Of a stretch of DNA of 64,000 nucleotides, positions 1 to 9,415 are shown in pieces. Source of the stretch: Rhodohalobacter sp. 614A (GTDB taxonomy: Bacteria; Bacteroidota; Rhodothermia; Balneolales; Balneolaceae). Each line of letters starts with the position of its first letter. The stretch's first letter is position 1. The notes under the pieces were generated by a model that was not told the origin of the DNA, did not search any database, and saw only the letters and a list, made by a program, of their open reading frames with translations. The position numbers and the translations under genes were made by a program. The DNA is taken from the NCBI RefSeq assembly GCF_021462415.1, contig NZ_JAKEDS010000004.1, forward strand, positions 1-64,000. Reading direction: 5' to 3'.

Positions 1-74
1 TGCTGGCAGGCTGCCATGGACATTACTAACAAAGCGAAAAGCAATGAGAACAGATGTTTTGATTGAATCTTCAT
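1..74 (-). CDS. Lipoprotein, N-terminal fragment (cut by window edge)
   Basis: Reading leftward from an ATG at 72-74, an open frame runs off the window start and encodes about 24 residues: a basic N-terminus (MKIQSKH), a hydrophobic stretch (LFSLLFALLVMSM) and a lipobox ending AAC. This is a typical type II (lipoprotein) signal peptide, so the mature protein is probably anchored by the cysteine in the envelope. Only the leader is visible and no function can be given. The gene is divergent from the SpoU methyltransferase gene, with about 140 bases between the two starts. Confidence 0.6.
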   Translation of the reverse strand, partial: MKIQSKHLFSLLFALLVMSMAACQ

Positions 75-213
75 TTTAACAATTCTTCGAGTTGTGTTTA
101 GTTTCTAATAAGTTAAGAATAGAAAGTAAACAATTTGATTTAAGATTATATTATGAATTCTATATGGTTTCATGAACCTGTTTTTAAAAAGAAAATAATT
201 TAGTTCGCCAAAT

Positions 214-735
214 GTGAAGAAACTTTCAACCAAACAGATCCTCGCTCAAAACCAGGAACGTACTTCGCCTATGCGGAATCGTTTCATTCTCTGGCTTCAT
301 GATATCCGAAGTCTTCATAATGTAGGCGCCGCTTTCCGTAACGCCGATGCGTTTGGAATTTCCCAGTTATGGTTTTCTGGATTTACTCCAACCCCGCCCC
401 GGCCAGAAATCACAAAAACAGCTATTGGGGCCGAAGATCATGTAAAATGGAGAAAAATTGAACATGAAATTGAAGCCATTCATCAACTAAAAAAAGAAGG
501 ATATACAATCCTTGCCCTCGAACAAACCGACCAAAGTGTTCCGATCCACGAATATAAACTCTCCGAAAAACCCATCTGCCTGATTCTTGGAAACGAGGTT
601 ACCGGGGTTGATGAAAAACTTCTCTCTGAAATTGATACCGCTGTTGAGATTCCACAGTTTGGAATGAAGCACTCGCTGAATGTATCCGTCGCTTCGGGTG
701 TTGCTTTGTATGCATTCTGTGAAAAGTTACTATAA
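214..735 (+). CDS. SpoU/TrmH-family RNA 2'-O-methyltransferase
   Basis: SPOUT-fold methyltransferase that moves a methyl group from S-adenosylmethionine to a ribose 2'-OH in tRNA or rRNA. The three SpoU motifs are present: NVGAAFRNADAFG at residues 36-48, LILGNEVTG around 123-131, and IPQFGMKHSLNVSVASG around 146-162, the last forming part of the AdoMet-binding knot. At 173 residues it is a minimal catalytic domain without the N-terminal substrate-binding extension of RlmB, closer in size to TrmL/TrmH-like enzymes. The start is GTG, giving MKKLSTKQ. The target nucleotide cannot be told from sequence. It is a single gene, followed by about 150 non-coding bases before metG. Confidence 0.9.
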   Translation: MKKLSTKQILAQNQERTSPMRNRFILWLHDIRSLHNVGAAFRNADAFGISQLWFSGFTPTPPRPEITKTAIGAEDHVKWRKIEHEIEAIHQLKKEGYTILALEQTDQSVPIHEYKLSEKPICLILGNEVTGVDEKLLSEIDTAVEIPQFGMKHSLNVSVASGVALYAFCEKLL

Positions 736-828
736 CCCGTCTTGATGAGTTGGCTCACGAATAACTTTAAATTTCGACCTTAATCCTGAAATCCCAAACT
801 AACAACTGCAACTTGTCTGTTGAATTGG

Positions 829-836
829 TAATTTTG
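829..836 (+). promoter_or_regulatory. Candidate Bacteroidetes-type -7 element upstream of metG
   Basis: TAATTTTG matches the TAnnTTTG -7 consensus of Bacteroidetes housekeeping promoters and lies 50 bases before the metG start. The nearest upstream TTG (813-815) is only 13 bases away, shorter than the usual 17-23, so the call is weak. Confidence 0.25.
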
Positions 837-886
837 AGGGCGCAATCATAAATTCAGCCGCTTAGAAAACTGACCGAAAATATTTT

Positions 887-2917
887 ATGTCGAAACGAAT
901 TTTAGTTACTTCGGCTCTGCCTTATGCCAATGGTCCCATTCACCTTGGGCATCTTGCCGGCGCCTATCTGCCTGCTGATCTTTTTACAAGATATCAGCGT
1001 TTGAAGGGGAAGGATATCATCCACATTTGCGGATCGGATGAAAATGGCGTGCCTATTACTATTGCCGCTGAAAAAGAAGGAGTGAGTCCGCAGGAAATTG
1101 TAGACCGTTATCATACGCGAAACAAAGATGTATTCCGAAAATTCGGGATTGATTTTGACTACTACGGACGCACCAGTTCGGAGACTCACAAAAAAACCTC
1201 CCAGGATTTTTTCCTGAATTTGTATGATCAGGATATCTTCACCAAACAAAAACAGGAGCAGTTTTTTGATGAAGAAGCAAATATGTTTCTTCCCGACCGT
1301 TATGTGAAAGGAACCTGCCCAAACTGTGGCCATCCGGAAGCATATGGCGACCAATGCGAGAAATGTGGAACGTCTCTCTCTCCGACAGACCTGATTGACC
1401 CGGTCAGCGCACTCACCGGAAATAAACCGATTGTAAAAGAAACCGAACATTGGTTTATACCACTTGGAAATTACCAAGAGTGGCTGGAGGAATGGATTGG
1501 ATCGCGTGAAAACTGGAAACCAAATGTTGTGGGGCAATGCAAAAGCTGGCTGGATACCGGCCTGGGCGACCGCGCCGTAACCCGGGATCTGAGTTGGGGT
1601 GTTCCCGTCCCTCTCAAAGAAGGCGAAGGCAAAGTACTTTATGTGTGGTTTGATGCGCCTATCGGTTACATCTCGGCAACAAAAGAGTGGGCCAAAATTC
1701 AGGGTGATCCCGATCGCTGGAAAACATACTGGCAGGATGAAGAGACAACGCTCATTCACTTTATCGGGAAAGATAATATCGTGTTTCACTGCATCATGTT
1801 TCCCGCTATGCTGAAACAGCATGGAGATTTTGTACTGCCGGAAAACGTTCCGGCTAATGAATTTTTAAACCTGGAGGGCCGAAAACTTTCTACTTCTAAA
1901 GGATGGGCGGTTTGGCTGGAAGAGTATCTTGAAGAATTCCAGGCCGATTTGCTTCGTTATGTTTTGGGAACCACACTTCCTGAAACCAAAGATTCCGATT
2001 TTTCCTGGAAAGATTTCCAAAGCCGGGTGAACAGCGAACTGGCAGACATCCTCGGAAATTTTGTATTCCGAACAACCAGTTTTACCCAACGATTTTTTGA
2101 AGGAGCCGTACCTGAACTTTCCAATCCCACTGACCTTGATATAAAAACGTTAGAAAAGATTTCTGATCAGAAAGAAAAAATTGAGAAAGCGTACGAATCC
2201 TTCAAATTTCGTGAAGCCATTTACGAAACCATGGAACTGGCCCGAATCGGAAACCGCTACTTTACAGAAACCGAGCCGTGGAAAACGCGCAAGGAAAATC
2301 CTGAGGCTTGTGGTAATACGCTGTATGTTTGTCTGCAAATCAGTGCGGCCCTTTCCGTGCTTTTTGAACCCATCCTTCCTCAAAAAATGCATCAGCTTCG
2401 CCAACAGCTTGGCGTGCCGGAAAGTATCGCATGGAATATGGTGGACGATCACATCCTCTCCGCAGGCCAGTTAATTGAAGAAGGAGAAATTCTTTTTGAA
2501 AAAATTGAAGACGAAACGGTAGAAAAACAGGTTGAAAAACTGAAACAACGGGCTGCCGATAAAGGATCTTCTGAAAAGAATTTCACTCCGCTTAAAGATG
2601 AAATTGAGTTTAACAATTTTGCTTCTCTTGATCTCAGGGCAGGAAAAATTATCGCCGCGAAAAAAGTTAAAAAATCAAATAAACTAATCCAGATAACCGT
2701 TGATCTTGGGTTTGAAAAACGAACCATACTCTCAGGAATCGCCGAATTTTTCGACCCGGATGAGATTGTCGGGCAGTCCGTTTGTGTGGTAGCAAATCTA
2801 GCACCTAAAAAAATGATGGGTATTGAAAGCAATGGAATGATCCTGATGGGCGAAGACACCGAAGGAACACTTCATTTCGTTGAAACCGATGCCGAACCCG
2901 GAAGTCCTGTTACCTGA
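887..2917 (+). CDS. metG: Methionyl-tRNA synthetase
   Basis: Class I aminoacyl-tRNA synthetase charging tRNA-Met. The HIGH signature appears as HLGH at residues 19-22 after PYANGPI. A zinc-binding knuckle CPNC...CEKC lies near residue 144. The KMSKS loop is KLSTS near residue 333. From about residue 575 to the end (676) there is the OB-fold tRNA-binding appendix (FASLDLRAGKII) that dimerises many bacterial MetG proteins. Length and domain order match the long MetRS form. The stop codon overlaps the ATG of the next gene by one base (TGATG), so translation of the two may be coupled. Confidence 0.97.
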   Translation: MSKRILVTSALPYANGPIHLGHLAGAYLPADLFTRYQRLKGKDIIHICGSDENGVPITIAAEKEGVSPQEIVDRYHTRNKDVFRKFGIDFDYYGRTSSETHKKTSQDFFLNLYDQDIFTKQKQEQFFDEEANMFLPDRYVKGTCPNCGHPEAYGDQCEKCGTSLSPTDLIDPVSALTGNKPIVKETEHWFIPLGNYQEWLEEWIGSRENWKPNVVGQCKSWLDTGLGDRAVTRDLSWGVPVPLKEGEGKVLYVWFDAPIGYISATKEWAKIQGDPDRWKTYWQDEETTLIHFIGKDNIVFHCIMFPAMLKQHGDFVLPENVPANEFLNLEGRKLSTSKGWAVWLEEYLEEFQADLLRYVLGTTLPETKDSDFSWKDFQSRVNSELADILGNFVFRTTSFTQRFFEGAVPELSNPTDLDIKTLEKISDQKEKIEKAYESFKFREAIYETMELARIGNRYFTETEPWKTRKENPEACGNTLYVCLQISAALSVLFEPILPQKMHQLRQQLGVPESIAWNMVDDHILSAGQLIEEGEILFEKIEDETVEKQVEKLKQRAADKGSSEKNFTPLKDEIEFNNFASLDLRAGKIIAAKKVKKSNKLIQITVDLGFEKRTILSGIAEFFDPDEIVGQSVCVVANLAPKKMMGIESNGMILMGEDTEGTLHFVETDAEPGSPVT

Positions 2918-4908
2918 TGATATCAAATACAAGAAGTGGTACCCAAACTATGTTGGGGTGCGTAGTGTCCGACGACTCTACAAAATTTGGATTTTACTGC
3001 CCGAAAGCTACATCTGTTACCTGCATTATTTTCGATCATTATGATGACGAAGAAGGGGCCGAACATCCGATGAATAAGGGTGAAAACGGATCGTGGACAC
3101 TTACCATTGAAGAAAATCTTTCTGAAAAGTGGTATGGATACAGGGCCAAATTCAAGAAATCGGATCAACCCAAATCACCTTACAGAGATGCATTCTTTGC
3201 CGATCCTTACAGCAAACATGTGACGGTTAAAAACACCTATCAGCAGGATGCGAAATCTTATATTTTTGATCACCATTTTGATTGGGAAGATACCGGCCAT
3301 TGTTTCCCCAAAGATCCCCGAGACCTGGTTATTTATGAAACGCATCTGAAAGATCTCACAGCTCATAAGAGCAGCGGAAGTGAGGCTATGGGATCCTACA
3401 AAATGTTTATTGATTCAAATCAGCGTGGAGGCATCAATCACCTGAAGAAACTTGGCGTGAATTGCGTGGAGTTTTTACCGTTGCAGAAATTTGCTCCCGT
3501 TGAACCTCCTTATGGCGTAAAAACAGACGAGGGATTTCACAATAGCTGGAATGTGTACGAGGCCAACTATTGGGGATATATGACCTCCTTCTTTTTCGCT
3601 CCGGAAAATGCCTACGCATCCGACAGAAGCAACCGGCATTCGGGCAAAACAACAGCGGCTGTTGATGAATTCAAACAGGTCGTCAAAAAATTACACTCCG
3701 AAGGAATTACAGTTTTGATGGATGTGGTGTATAATCACACCTCATTATTTGACAAAAATCCACATACCCATCTCCTCCCGGATGTTTTTCTCCGAAGAGA
3801 TGGAAACGGAAACCTTCTAAACCGAAGCGGAACCGGTAACGAGTACAAATCAGAAGAACCGGCTGCGAGGCAACTCATCATCGATTCACTTTTGTACTGG
3901 ATGGATGAGTATAAAATTGACGGTTTCCGGTTTGATTTGGCTGCACTTTTGGATGAAGAAACCTGGGATATCATTAAAGCCGAAATCCAAAAGAAATACC
4001 CGAAAGCAGTATTGATTGCCGAACCGTGGGGCGGTAACTATTCGCCGCATCGTTTTTCCGATCACGGTTGGGCGTCCTGGAATGACCGGATCAGAAACAG
4101 TTTTAAGGGAGCTGATCCCCAACACGACCGGGGGTTTATTTTTTCAGACTGGCAGCACGAAACCCGTCGTCAGCGTCTCGAAAATATTCTGCGGGGTACG
4201 TTAAATCATGGCGAGGGCGGCCTGTTTCATACATCGGCCCACAGCGTAAATTACCTGGAAAGCCATGATGGATATACGCTTGGGGATTTCATACGCATTG
4301 GGCTGAATCCTGAAATTCATGACCAGGTGATCGAAAACCTGTATGAGCATAAAAAACTGAATGATGATGAAATGCGCCTTTCCAAACTGGCGGCGCTCTC
4401 TCTTTTTGTGGCACAGGGAATAACCATGATTCATGCCGGACAGGAATTTGCACGCTCAAAAGTAATTGCAAAAACGCCTGTTAACGATCCGGACGAAGGA
4501 AAAATCGATCACAACAGCTATCAAAAAAATAATGAGACAAACTGGATCAATTTTGATGATATTGATCTAAACCGCGACCTTTACGAATATTACAGGGGAC
4601 TGATTGACATCCGTAAAAAATCGCCCGCATTGCGAAAGTGTAATCCCGATGAAATTCATTTTGATTACTATGGAAACCCGTTATTGTTGAGTTTTTATAT
4701 AAACGGAAATTCAACCGGAGACATGTACGACTACTACGTGATATTAAATGGAAATTCGTACCCATATGAAAATCATGAACTGCCGGGCGGTGCATGGGAG
4801 GTTATTGCAGATCATGAAATCACTTCGTCTCATGTGATAAATATTGCGAGCGGAAGTATAAACATACCACCTCAAAGCGGTATATTGTTTCGAAAGTTGC
4901 GTCATTAA
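2917..4908 (+). CDS. GH13 alpha-glucan debranching enzyme (pullulanase/isoamylase type)
   Basis: Predicted to hydrolyse alpha-1,6 branch points of glycogen or related alpha-glucans. An N-terminal carbohydrate-binding-like domain (about residues 10-120) precedes the GH13 barrel. The four conserved GH13 regions are visible: DVVYNH near 269, GFRFDLA near 334 with the nucleophile Asp, IAEPW near 367 with the acid/base Glu, and LESHD near 447. The phrase VIYETHLKDLT before the barrel is typical of type I pullulanases. No signal peptide, so cytoplasmic glycogen turnover is likely. At 663 residues it is full length. Its ATG overlaps the metG stop, an unusual pairing with no obvious metabolic link. 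Confidence 0.88.
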   Translation: MISNTRSGTQTMLGCVVSDDSTKFGFYCPKATSVTCIIFDHYDDEEGAEHPMNKGENGSWTLTIEENLSEKWYGYRAKFKKSDQPKSPYRDAFFADPYSKHVTVKNTYQQDAKSYIFDHHFDWEDTGHCFPKDPRDLVIYETHLKDLTAHKSSGSEAMGSYKMFIDSNQRGGINHLKKLGVNCVEFLPLQKFAPVEPPYGVKTDEGFHNSWNVYEANYWGYMTSFFFAPENAYASDRSNRHSGKTTAAVDEFKQVVKKLHSEGITVLMDVVYNHTSLFDKNPHTHLLPDVFLRRDGNGNLLNRSGTGNEYKSEEPAARQLIIDSLLYWMDEYKIDGFRFDLAALLDEETWDIIKAEIQKKYPKAVLIAEPWGGNYSPHRFSDHGWASWNDRIRNSFKGADPQHDRGFIFSDWQHETRRQRLENILRGTLNHGEGGLFHTSAHSVNYLESHDGYTLGDFIRIGLNPEIHDQVIENLYEHKKLNDDEMRLSKLAALSLFVAQGITMIHAGQEFARSKVIAKTPVNDPDEGKIDHNSYQKNNETNWINFDDIDLNRDLYEYYRGLIDIRKKSPALRKCNPDEIHFDYYGNPLLLSFYINGNSTGDMYDYYVILNGNSYPYENHELPGGAWEVIADHEITSSHVINIASGSINIPPQSGILFRKLRH

Positions 4909-4960
4909 TTTTCAGAGAATATTTTAATTGCGTTCAAATTAACCTAAAACTCTCTTTCAC

Positions 4961-6307
4961 TTGGCTACATCAACTGCTTCGACCCGAGGTACATGGAACT
5001 CTAAACTTGGATTTATTCTTGCTGCAGCCGGATCTGCTGTTGGCCTTGGTAATATTTGGGCTTTTCCTACAAAAGTAGCAACCGAAGGAGGAGCCGCCTA
5101 CCTGTTAATCTATTTGCTCTGTACATTTGCGATTGGCTTCCCGGTTATGGCTGCCGAGATAACCATTGGACGCAGGGCCGGCAAAAATCCCGTTGGCGCT
5201 TTTAAAGCCATCAGTAACAATACGTTCTTTCCATTGGTAGGTATTTGGGGAGTCATTTGTGGTGTAATGATACTCTCTTTTTACACGGTCATTGCCGGTT
5301 GGGCATTTGGTTTTGCATTCGAAGAGATTTTCTACTTTTTTGGTTGGGCTGAAGCCGCCGAATGGCTTACCGATACCGGCAACGGTTTTAAAAATGCACT
5401 CATTGCTGCCGTATTCATGCTGGGAACCATTAAAATCATTACCGGAGGCGTGAGTGAAGGTATTGAGCGGGCAACAAAAGCCATGATGCCGATGCTTATT
5501 ACCATCATTGTTGTGATGATTATTTATGTTCTTTCGCAACCCGGCAGTAGTGAAGGAATCAGCGCCTACCTCCTTCCGGATTTCAGTAAAATCAATGCAG
5601 GACTGATCTTTTCTGCGATGGGTCAGGCATTTTTCTCACTGTCTTTGGGAATGGGAGCATTAATCACATATGGATCGTATCTGAGCAAAAGGGAAAACAT
5701 TCCTCAGGCCGCAGCATTTGTAACCATTGCAGATGTCGGCATTGCTTTCCTGGCAGGACTTTTGATAGTTCCTGCCATGTACCTTGCCCAAAGCCAGGGG
5801 ATTAATATTAATGTTGGAGGATCACTGGCCTCAAGTACCGATCTTGTATTCCAGATTCTGCCCGCACTTTTCCATTCCATTGGAGGCGGCATTGGTTTGA
5901 TTCTGGGGGTTACCTTTTTCCTGCTCCTGAGTATTGCCGCACTTACCTCAACCATTTCCCTTCTGGAAGTTCCCGTTTCCTATGTGATCGATGAATTTGA
6001 AGTAAAGCGTAAAAAAGCAGCGTGGTCGGTCGGTCTGTTTATCTTTGTGATTTCTGCTGCTGTGGCTTACTTCCCGGCATTAATCGGCTGGTTTGATTAC
6101 CTGTTTAGCAGTATTGGCCTGCCGTTGGGAGGATTTCTGATCTGTATTTTTGTAGGATATTTTTGGAAAACCGACCAGGCTATCGCCGAAATGGAAAACG
6201 GTTATTCCAACATCCGAAATAGCCTCTTTGCAAAAGCCTGGCCTATATTTATTAAGTTTATCTGTCCTGCTGCCATTCTGTATAATCTTCTTTCTAATTT
6301 TCTGTAA
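4961..6307 (+). CDS. SNF-family sodium-dependent transporter
   Basis: Member of the sodium:neurotransmitter symporter family (LeuT/MhsT fold), importing an amino acid or related amine with Na+ across the inner membrane. The N-terminal segment GSAVGLGNIWAFP is the conserved TM1 motif lining the sodium and substrate sites. About 11 hydrophobic segments follow; at 448 residues this is the bacterial 11-TM length. A TTG start is used (4961), giving MATSTASTRGTW just before TM1. The substrate cannot be assigned. A second, longer paralogue lies at 24470-25978 on the other strand. Confidence 0.92.
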   Translation: MATSTASTRGTWNSKLGFILAAAGSAVGLGNIWAFPTKVATEGGAAYLLIYLLCTFAIGFPVMAAEITIGRRAGKNPVGAFKAISNNTFFPLVGIWGVICGVMILSFYTVIAGWAFGFAFEEIFYFFGWAEAAEWLTDTGNGFKNALIAAVFMLGTIKIITGGVSEGIERATKAMMPMLITIIVVMIIYVLSQPGSSEGISAYLLPDFSKINAGLIFSAMGQAFFSLSLGMGALITYGSYLSKRENIPQAAAFVTIADVGIAFLAGLLIVPAMYLAQSQGININVGGSLASSTDLVFQILPALFHSIGGGIGLILGVTFFLLLSIAALTSTISLLEVPVSYVIDEFEVKRKKAAWSVGLFIFVISAAVAYFPALIGWFDYLFSSIGLPLGGFLICIFVGYFWKTDQAIAEMENGYSNIRNSLFAKAWPIFIKFICPAAILYNLLSNFL

Positions 6308-6371
6308 TCTTTTTGTTATCAAAGCAAGCTCGTAGTATTTTTCAGTTGTCGATTAGAACACAAAAAAAAAT

Positions 6372-6947
6372 ATGTCAAAAGTATCTACCTCAGATTTCCG
6401 CACTGGATTGAATATCCTTGTAGACGGCGAAATCTACAATATTATTGATTTTCAGCATGTTAAACCGGGAAAAGGCGGCGCATTTGTCCGAACAAAACTA
6501 AAGGGCGTCGTGAATGAAAAAAATATTGAAAAGACGTACCGTTCGGGCGAAACAGTAGAAGCCGTGCGCGTGGAACGCCAACCTTACCAGTTTTTGTACG
6601 CTGATGGCGACCTTTTCTTTTTTATGCATCAGGAAACGTACGAACAGATTCCACTCGAACAGTCACGGGTTGAAAAATCCGAGTTTATCTCTGATGGAAT
6701 GGTCTGCACGCTCGTGGTTGATGTGGATAATGAAAACATTCTTTACGCCGAACCACCAGATCATATTGATTCTGAAGTTATTGAAACAGATCCCGGCCTG
6801 AAGGGCGATACCGCTCAGGGCGGCAGTAAACCGGCAACCATTGCCGGGGGCGCCGTTGTACAAGTACCGCTTTTTATAAATAAAGGCGACATGATTCGAG
6901 TGGATACCCGAACCAGCGAATATGTTGAAAGAGTAAAAACCGATTAA
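6372..6947 (+). CDS. efp: Elongation factor P
   Basis: Translation factor that binds between the P and E sites and relieves ribosome stalling at polyproline stretches. Its 191 residues give the normal three-domain, tRNA-shaped protein. The acceptor loop reads HVKPGKGGAF with Lys34 at the tip, the residue that is lysylated, otherwise modified or left bare in different bacteria. No modification gene (epmA, ymfI) is seen nearby. It starts a run of same-strand genes with accB, accC and gcvH. Confidence 0.97.
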   Translation: MSKVSTSDFRTGLNILVDGEIYNIIDFQHVKPGKGGAFVRTKLKGVVNEKNIEKTYRSGETVEAVRVERQPYQFLYADGDLFFFMHQETYEQIPLEQSRVEKSEFISDGMVCTLVVDVDNENILYAEPPDHIDSEVIETDPGLKGDTAQGGSKPATIAGGAVVQVPLFINKGDMIRVDTRTSEYVERVKTD

Positions 6948-7041
6948 ATCGGAACACAAGCTAATACTTAAAAGTTAATAGAAGCAGGTATTTGGGGCTA
7001 TAAGCCTGCATTTGAAATTAATTTTAAACCAAAATAGAGTA

Positions 7042-7530
7042 ATGGATTTAAAACTTGTCAAAAAATTACTGGACCTGATCTCTGAAAGTGAAGTAGATGA
7101 AGTTTCAATCGAGGAAGGAGATTTTAAAATTAAGGTTAAAAAAACCTCTGATGTGCCATCACCGGCTCCCGTGCAGTATCAAATTCCTCAGCAGCCGCAA
7201 ACGCCGCAACAACCGGTACCCCCTCAGGCTGGTGGGGCAGCAACTTCAGCGGCAACCGAAGAGACCAAAAAAGAAGAATCCAAGCCCGATGGAGAAGTTG
7301 TAAAATCTCCGATTGTCGGAACCTATTACGAAGCTCCCTCTCCCGATTCTGATCCGTTTTTAAAAGTGGGAGACCATGTAGATGCAGGACAGACACTTTG
7401 TATTGTGGAAGCGATGAAAATCATGAACGAAATTGAAGCTGAATTTGCAGGAACCGTTCAAAAAATTATGGTGAGCAATGCTTCTCCTGTGGAATTCGAC
7501 CAGCCACTATTTATCATTAAAAAAGATTAA
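7042..7530 (+). CDS. accB: Biotin carboxyl carrier protein of acetyl-CoA carboxylase
   Basis: Carries the biotin cofactor of acetyl-CoA carboxylase in the first step of fatty-acid synthesis. The N-terminal [13 protein letters not shown] helix and the beta strand [13 protein letters not shown] are typical of AccB. A Pro/Gln/Ala-rich linker follows, then the biotinyl domain with EAMKIMNE, whose lysine accepts biotin. A TTG 30 bases upstream is in frame, but the ATG at 7042 gives the canonical N-terminus and is preferred. accC follows after 8 bases, the classic accBC operon. Confidence 0.95.
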   Translation: MDLKLVKKLLDLISESEVDEVSIEEGDFKIKVKKTSDVPSPAPVQYQIPQQPQTPQQPVPPQAGGAATSAATEETKKEESKPDGEVVKSPIVGTYYEAPSPDSDPFLKVGDHVDAGQTLCIVEAMKIMNEIEAEFAGTVQKIMVSNASPVEFDQPLFIIKKD

Positions 7531-7538
7531 ATCCCAGT

Positions 7539-8891
7539 ATGTTTAAGAAGATACTGATTGCTAACCGTGGTGAAATTGCGCTCAGAGTCATTCGTACATG
7601 CAAAGAGATGGGAATTAAGTCTGTTGCGGTTTACTCGACGGCAGATGAAAACAGTCTTCATGTAAAATTTGCTGATGAGGCGGTTTGTATTGGACCGCCT
7701 GCCAGTAAAGAAAGTTACCTGAAAATTCCCTCCATTCTTGCTGCTGCAGAAATTACCAACGCCGAAGCAATTCATCCGGGTTATGGTTTTCTCGCCGAAA
7801 ACGCAGAATTCAGCCGGATTTGCAGCGAGCACGACATTAAGTTTATAGGGCCATCTCCTGAAATGATCAGCACCATGGGAGACAAGGCCACTGCAAAGGC
7901 CACAATGATCAAAAACAACGTACCTGTGGTCCCCGGCTCAGATGGAATTGTTGAGTCTCTCGAAAAAGCTGAAAAGCTCGCAAAAGAAATTGGTTTTCCA
8001 TTGATTATTAAAGCTACTGCAGGCGGTGGCGGACGTGGAATGAGAGTTGTAAATGATCCCGAGAACTTCAAAAATGCTTATAAAACCTGCCGAAATGAAG
8101 CAGAAGCAGCCTTTGGAAATGCCGAGGTTTACATTGAGAAGTTTATCGAAAATCCGCGCCATATTGAGATTCAGATCTTAGGTGACCAGCACGGAAATGT
8201 TGTTCATCTTGGTGAACGTGAATGTTCCTTACAGCGCCGGCATCAAAAAATTCTTGAGGAAGCTCCCTCTCCTGTTATGACACCCGAAGTACGTGAAAAA
8301 ATGGGAGAAGCAGCCGTGAATGCCGGTAAAGCCATCAATTATGAAGGCGCCGGAACCGTTGAGTTTATCGTGGATAAAGACCTCAATTTCTATTTTATGG
8401 AGATGAATACCCGAATACAGGTTGAGCATCCCATAACCGAAGAAATTACCTTTACAGATCTTGTACAACACCAAATTCTTGCCGCAACCGGAGAAAAGCT
8501 CAACGCCAAATCATTCAAATTTCGTGGGCACGCCATAGAGTGCAGAATCAATGCAGAAGACCCGGAACATAACTTTCGGCCAACAGCCGGGACTATCACT
8601 ACCTTTAATATTCCCGGCGGGCGAAGTGTAAGGGTTGATACACATGCCTATGCGGGATATAAAGTTCCGCCGTATTATGATTCAATGATTGCCAAATTAA
8701 TCGTAAGTGCTTCGAACCGGCAAGAAGCCATTAAAAGAATGAAGCGAGCACTTGAAGAATTTGTGATTGAGGGAATCAAAACAACCATTCCCTACCATCT
8801 GCAACTAATGGAAGATCCCAATTTTATTAACGGGGACTTTAATACTCAGTACCTTGAAAAATCATTTACCTTTAATCCTGATAAAAATTAA
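7539..8891 (+). CDS. accC: Biotin carboxylase subunit of acetyl-CoA carboxylase
   Basis: ATP-dependent carboxylation of the biotin on AccB. The N-terminal pre-ATP-grasp domain ([16 protein letters not shown]) is followed by the ATP-grasp fold with the glycine-rich loop [14 protein letters not shown] and the catalytic [16 protein letters not shown] segment, then the C-terminal biotin carboxylase domain. The 450 residues are the standard length. It sits 8 bases downstream of accB and 8 bases upstream of gcvH, so all three are probably co-transcribed. Confidence 0.97.
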   Translation: MFKKILIANRGEIALRVIRTCKEMGIKSVAVYSTADENSLHVKFADEAVCIGPPASKESYLKIPSILAAAEITNAEAIHPGYGFLAENAEFSRICSEHDIKFIGPSPEMISTMGDKATAKATMIKNNVPVVPGSDGIVESLEKAEKLAKEIGFPLIIKATAGGGGRGMRVVNDPENFKNAYKTCRNEAEAAFGNAEVYIEKFIENPRHIEIQILGDQHGNVVHLGERECSLQRRHQKILEEAPSPVMTPEVREKMGEAAVNAGKAINYEGAGTVEFIVDKDLNFYFMEMNTRIQVEHPITEEITFTDLVQHQILAATGEKLNAKSFKFRGHAIECRINAEDPEHNFRPTAGTITTFNIPGGRSVRVDTHAYAGYKVPPYYDSMIAKLIVSASNRQEAIKRMKRALEEFVIEGIKTTIPYHLQLMEDPNFINGDFNTQYLEKSFTFNPDKN

Positions 8892-8899
8892 CTACGATT

Positions 8900-9280
8900 A
8901 TGAAATTCCCCGAAGATCTGAAGTATACAAAAGAGCATGAGTGGGTCCGTGATAATGGCGACGGAACAGCAACAATCGGTATTACAGATTTTGCCCAGGG
9001 AGAGTTGGGAGACATTGTATTTGTAGAACTGGAACCAGAAGGAACCGAGTTTGAGCAAGACGAAGTCTTTGGTACCGTTGAAGCGGTAAAAACGGTTTCA
9101 GAACTTTTTTGCCCGGTGGCCGGAGAAATTACAGAACTGAACGAGGAGCTGGAAGATGATCCGGAACTGGTAAACACCGATCCTTATGGCAAAGGATGGA
9201 TGGTAAAAATTAAGATTAGTGACCATTCAGAACTGGATTCCCTCCTCTCCGTTGACGAGTATAAAGAAATTGTTGAATAA
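8900..9280 (+). CDS. gcvH: Glycine cleavage system H protein
   Basis: Lipoyl carrier that shuttles the aminomethyl group between the P, T and L proteins of the glycine cleavage system. The 126-residue protein has the full H-protein fold, with the lipoyl-lysine in VEAVKTVSEL (equivalent to ESVKAASD). The catalytic partners gcvP and gcvT are not in the window. Placement right behind accBC may reflect shared dependence on swinging-arm cofactors, or a role of H protein as an octanoyl/lipoyl relay from fatty-acid synthesis; that link is inference. Confidence 0.96.
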   Translation: MKFPEDLKYTKEHEWVRDNGDGTATIGITDFAQGELGDIVFVELEPEGTEFEQDEVFGTVEAVKTVSELFCPVAGEITELNEELEDDPELVNTDPYGKGWMVKIKISDHSELDSLLSVDEYKEIVE

Positions 9281-9333
9281 AGGGGTTTAGCAGATAAAAC
9301 TGCTCAGATCTTTTTATATTCACACTTCATTTA

Positions 9334-9385
9334 AAACCCGCGCAGTTTTTCTTAGGATAAAAAATAAGTGAAACTTCGCGGGTTT
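9334..9385 (+). other. Long imperfect hairpin between gcvH and guaA
   Basis: AAACCCGCG at 9334-9342 pairs perfectly with CGCGGGTTT at 9377-9385. Inside, AGTTT/AAACT and CTTA/TAAG continue the stem, giving about 18 paired positions over 52 bases. There is no clean T-run after it, so it may be a factor-assisted terminator for the efp-gcvH operon or a structured leader for guaA. It does not resemble the purine riboswitch. Confidence 0.55.
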
Positions 9386-9415
9386 CATGTAAATGCTTAT
9401 TCTAAAAATTGAAAC

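Noticed and set aside
902-1822. Long minus-strand open frame inside metG
   Set aside because: It is opposite strongly conserved metG sequence, has no domain, and its residue make-up reflects the reverse frame of metG.
9281-9415. Purine riboswitch before guaA
   Set aside because: The hairpin is a simple long stem; the three-way junction and conserved loop sequences of purine aptamers are absent.
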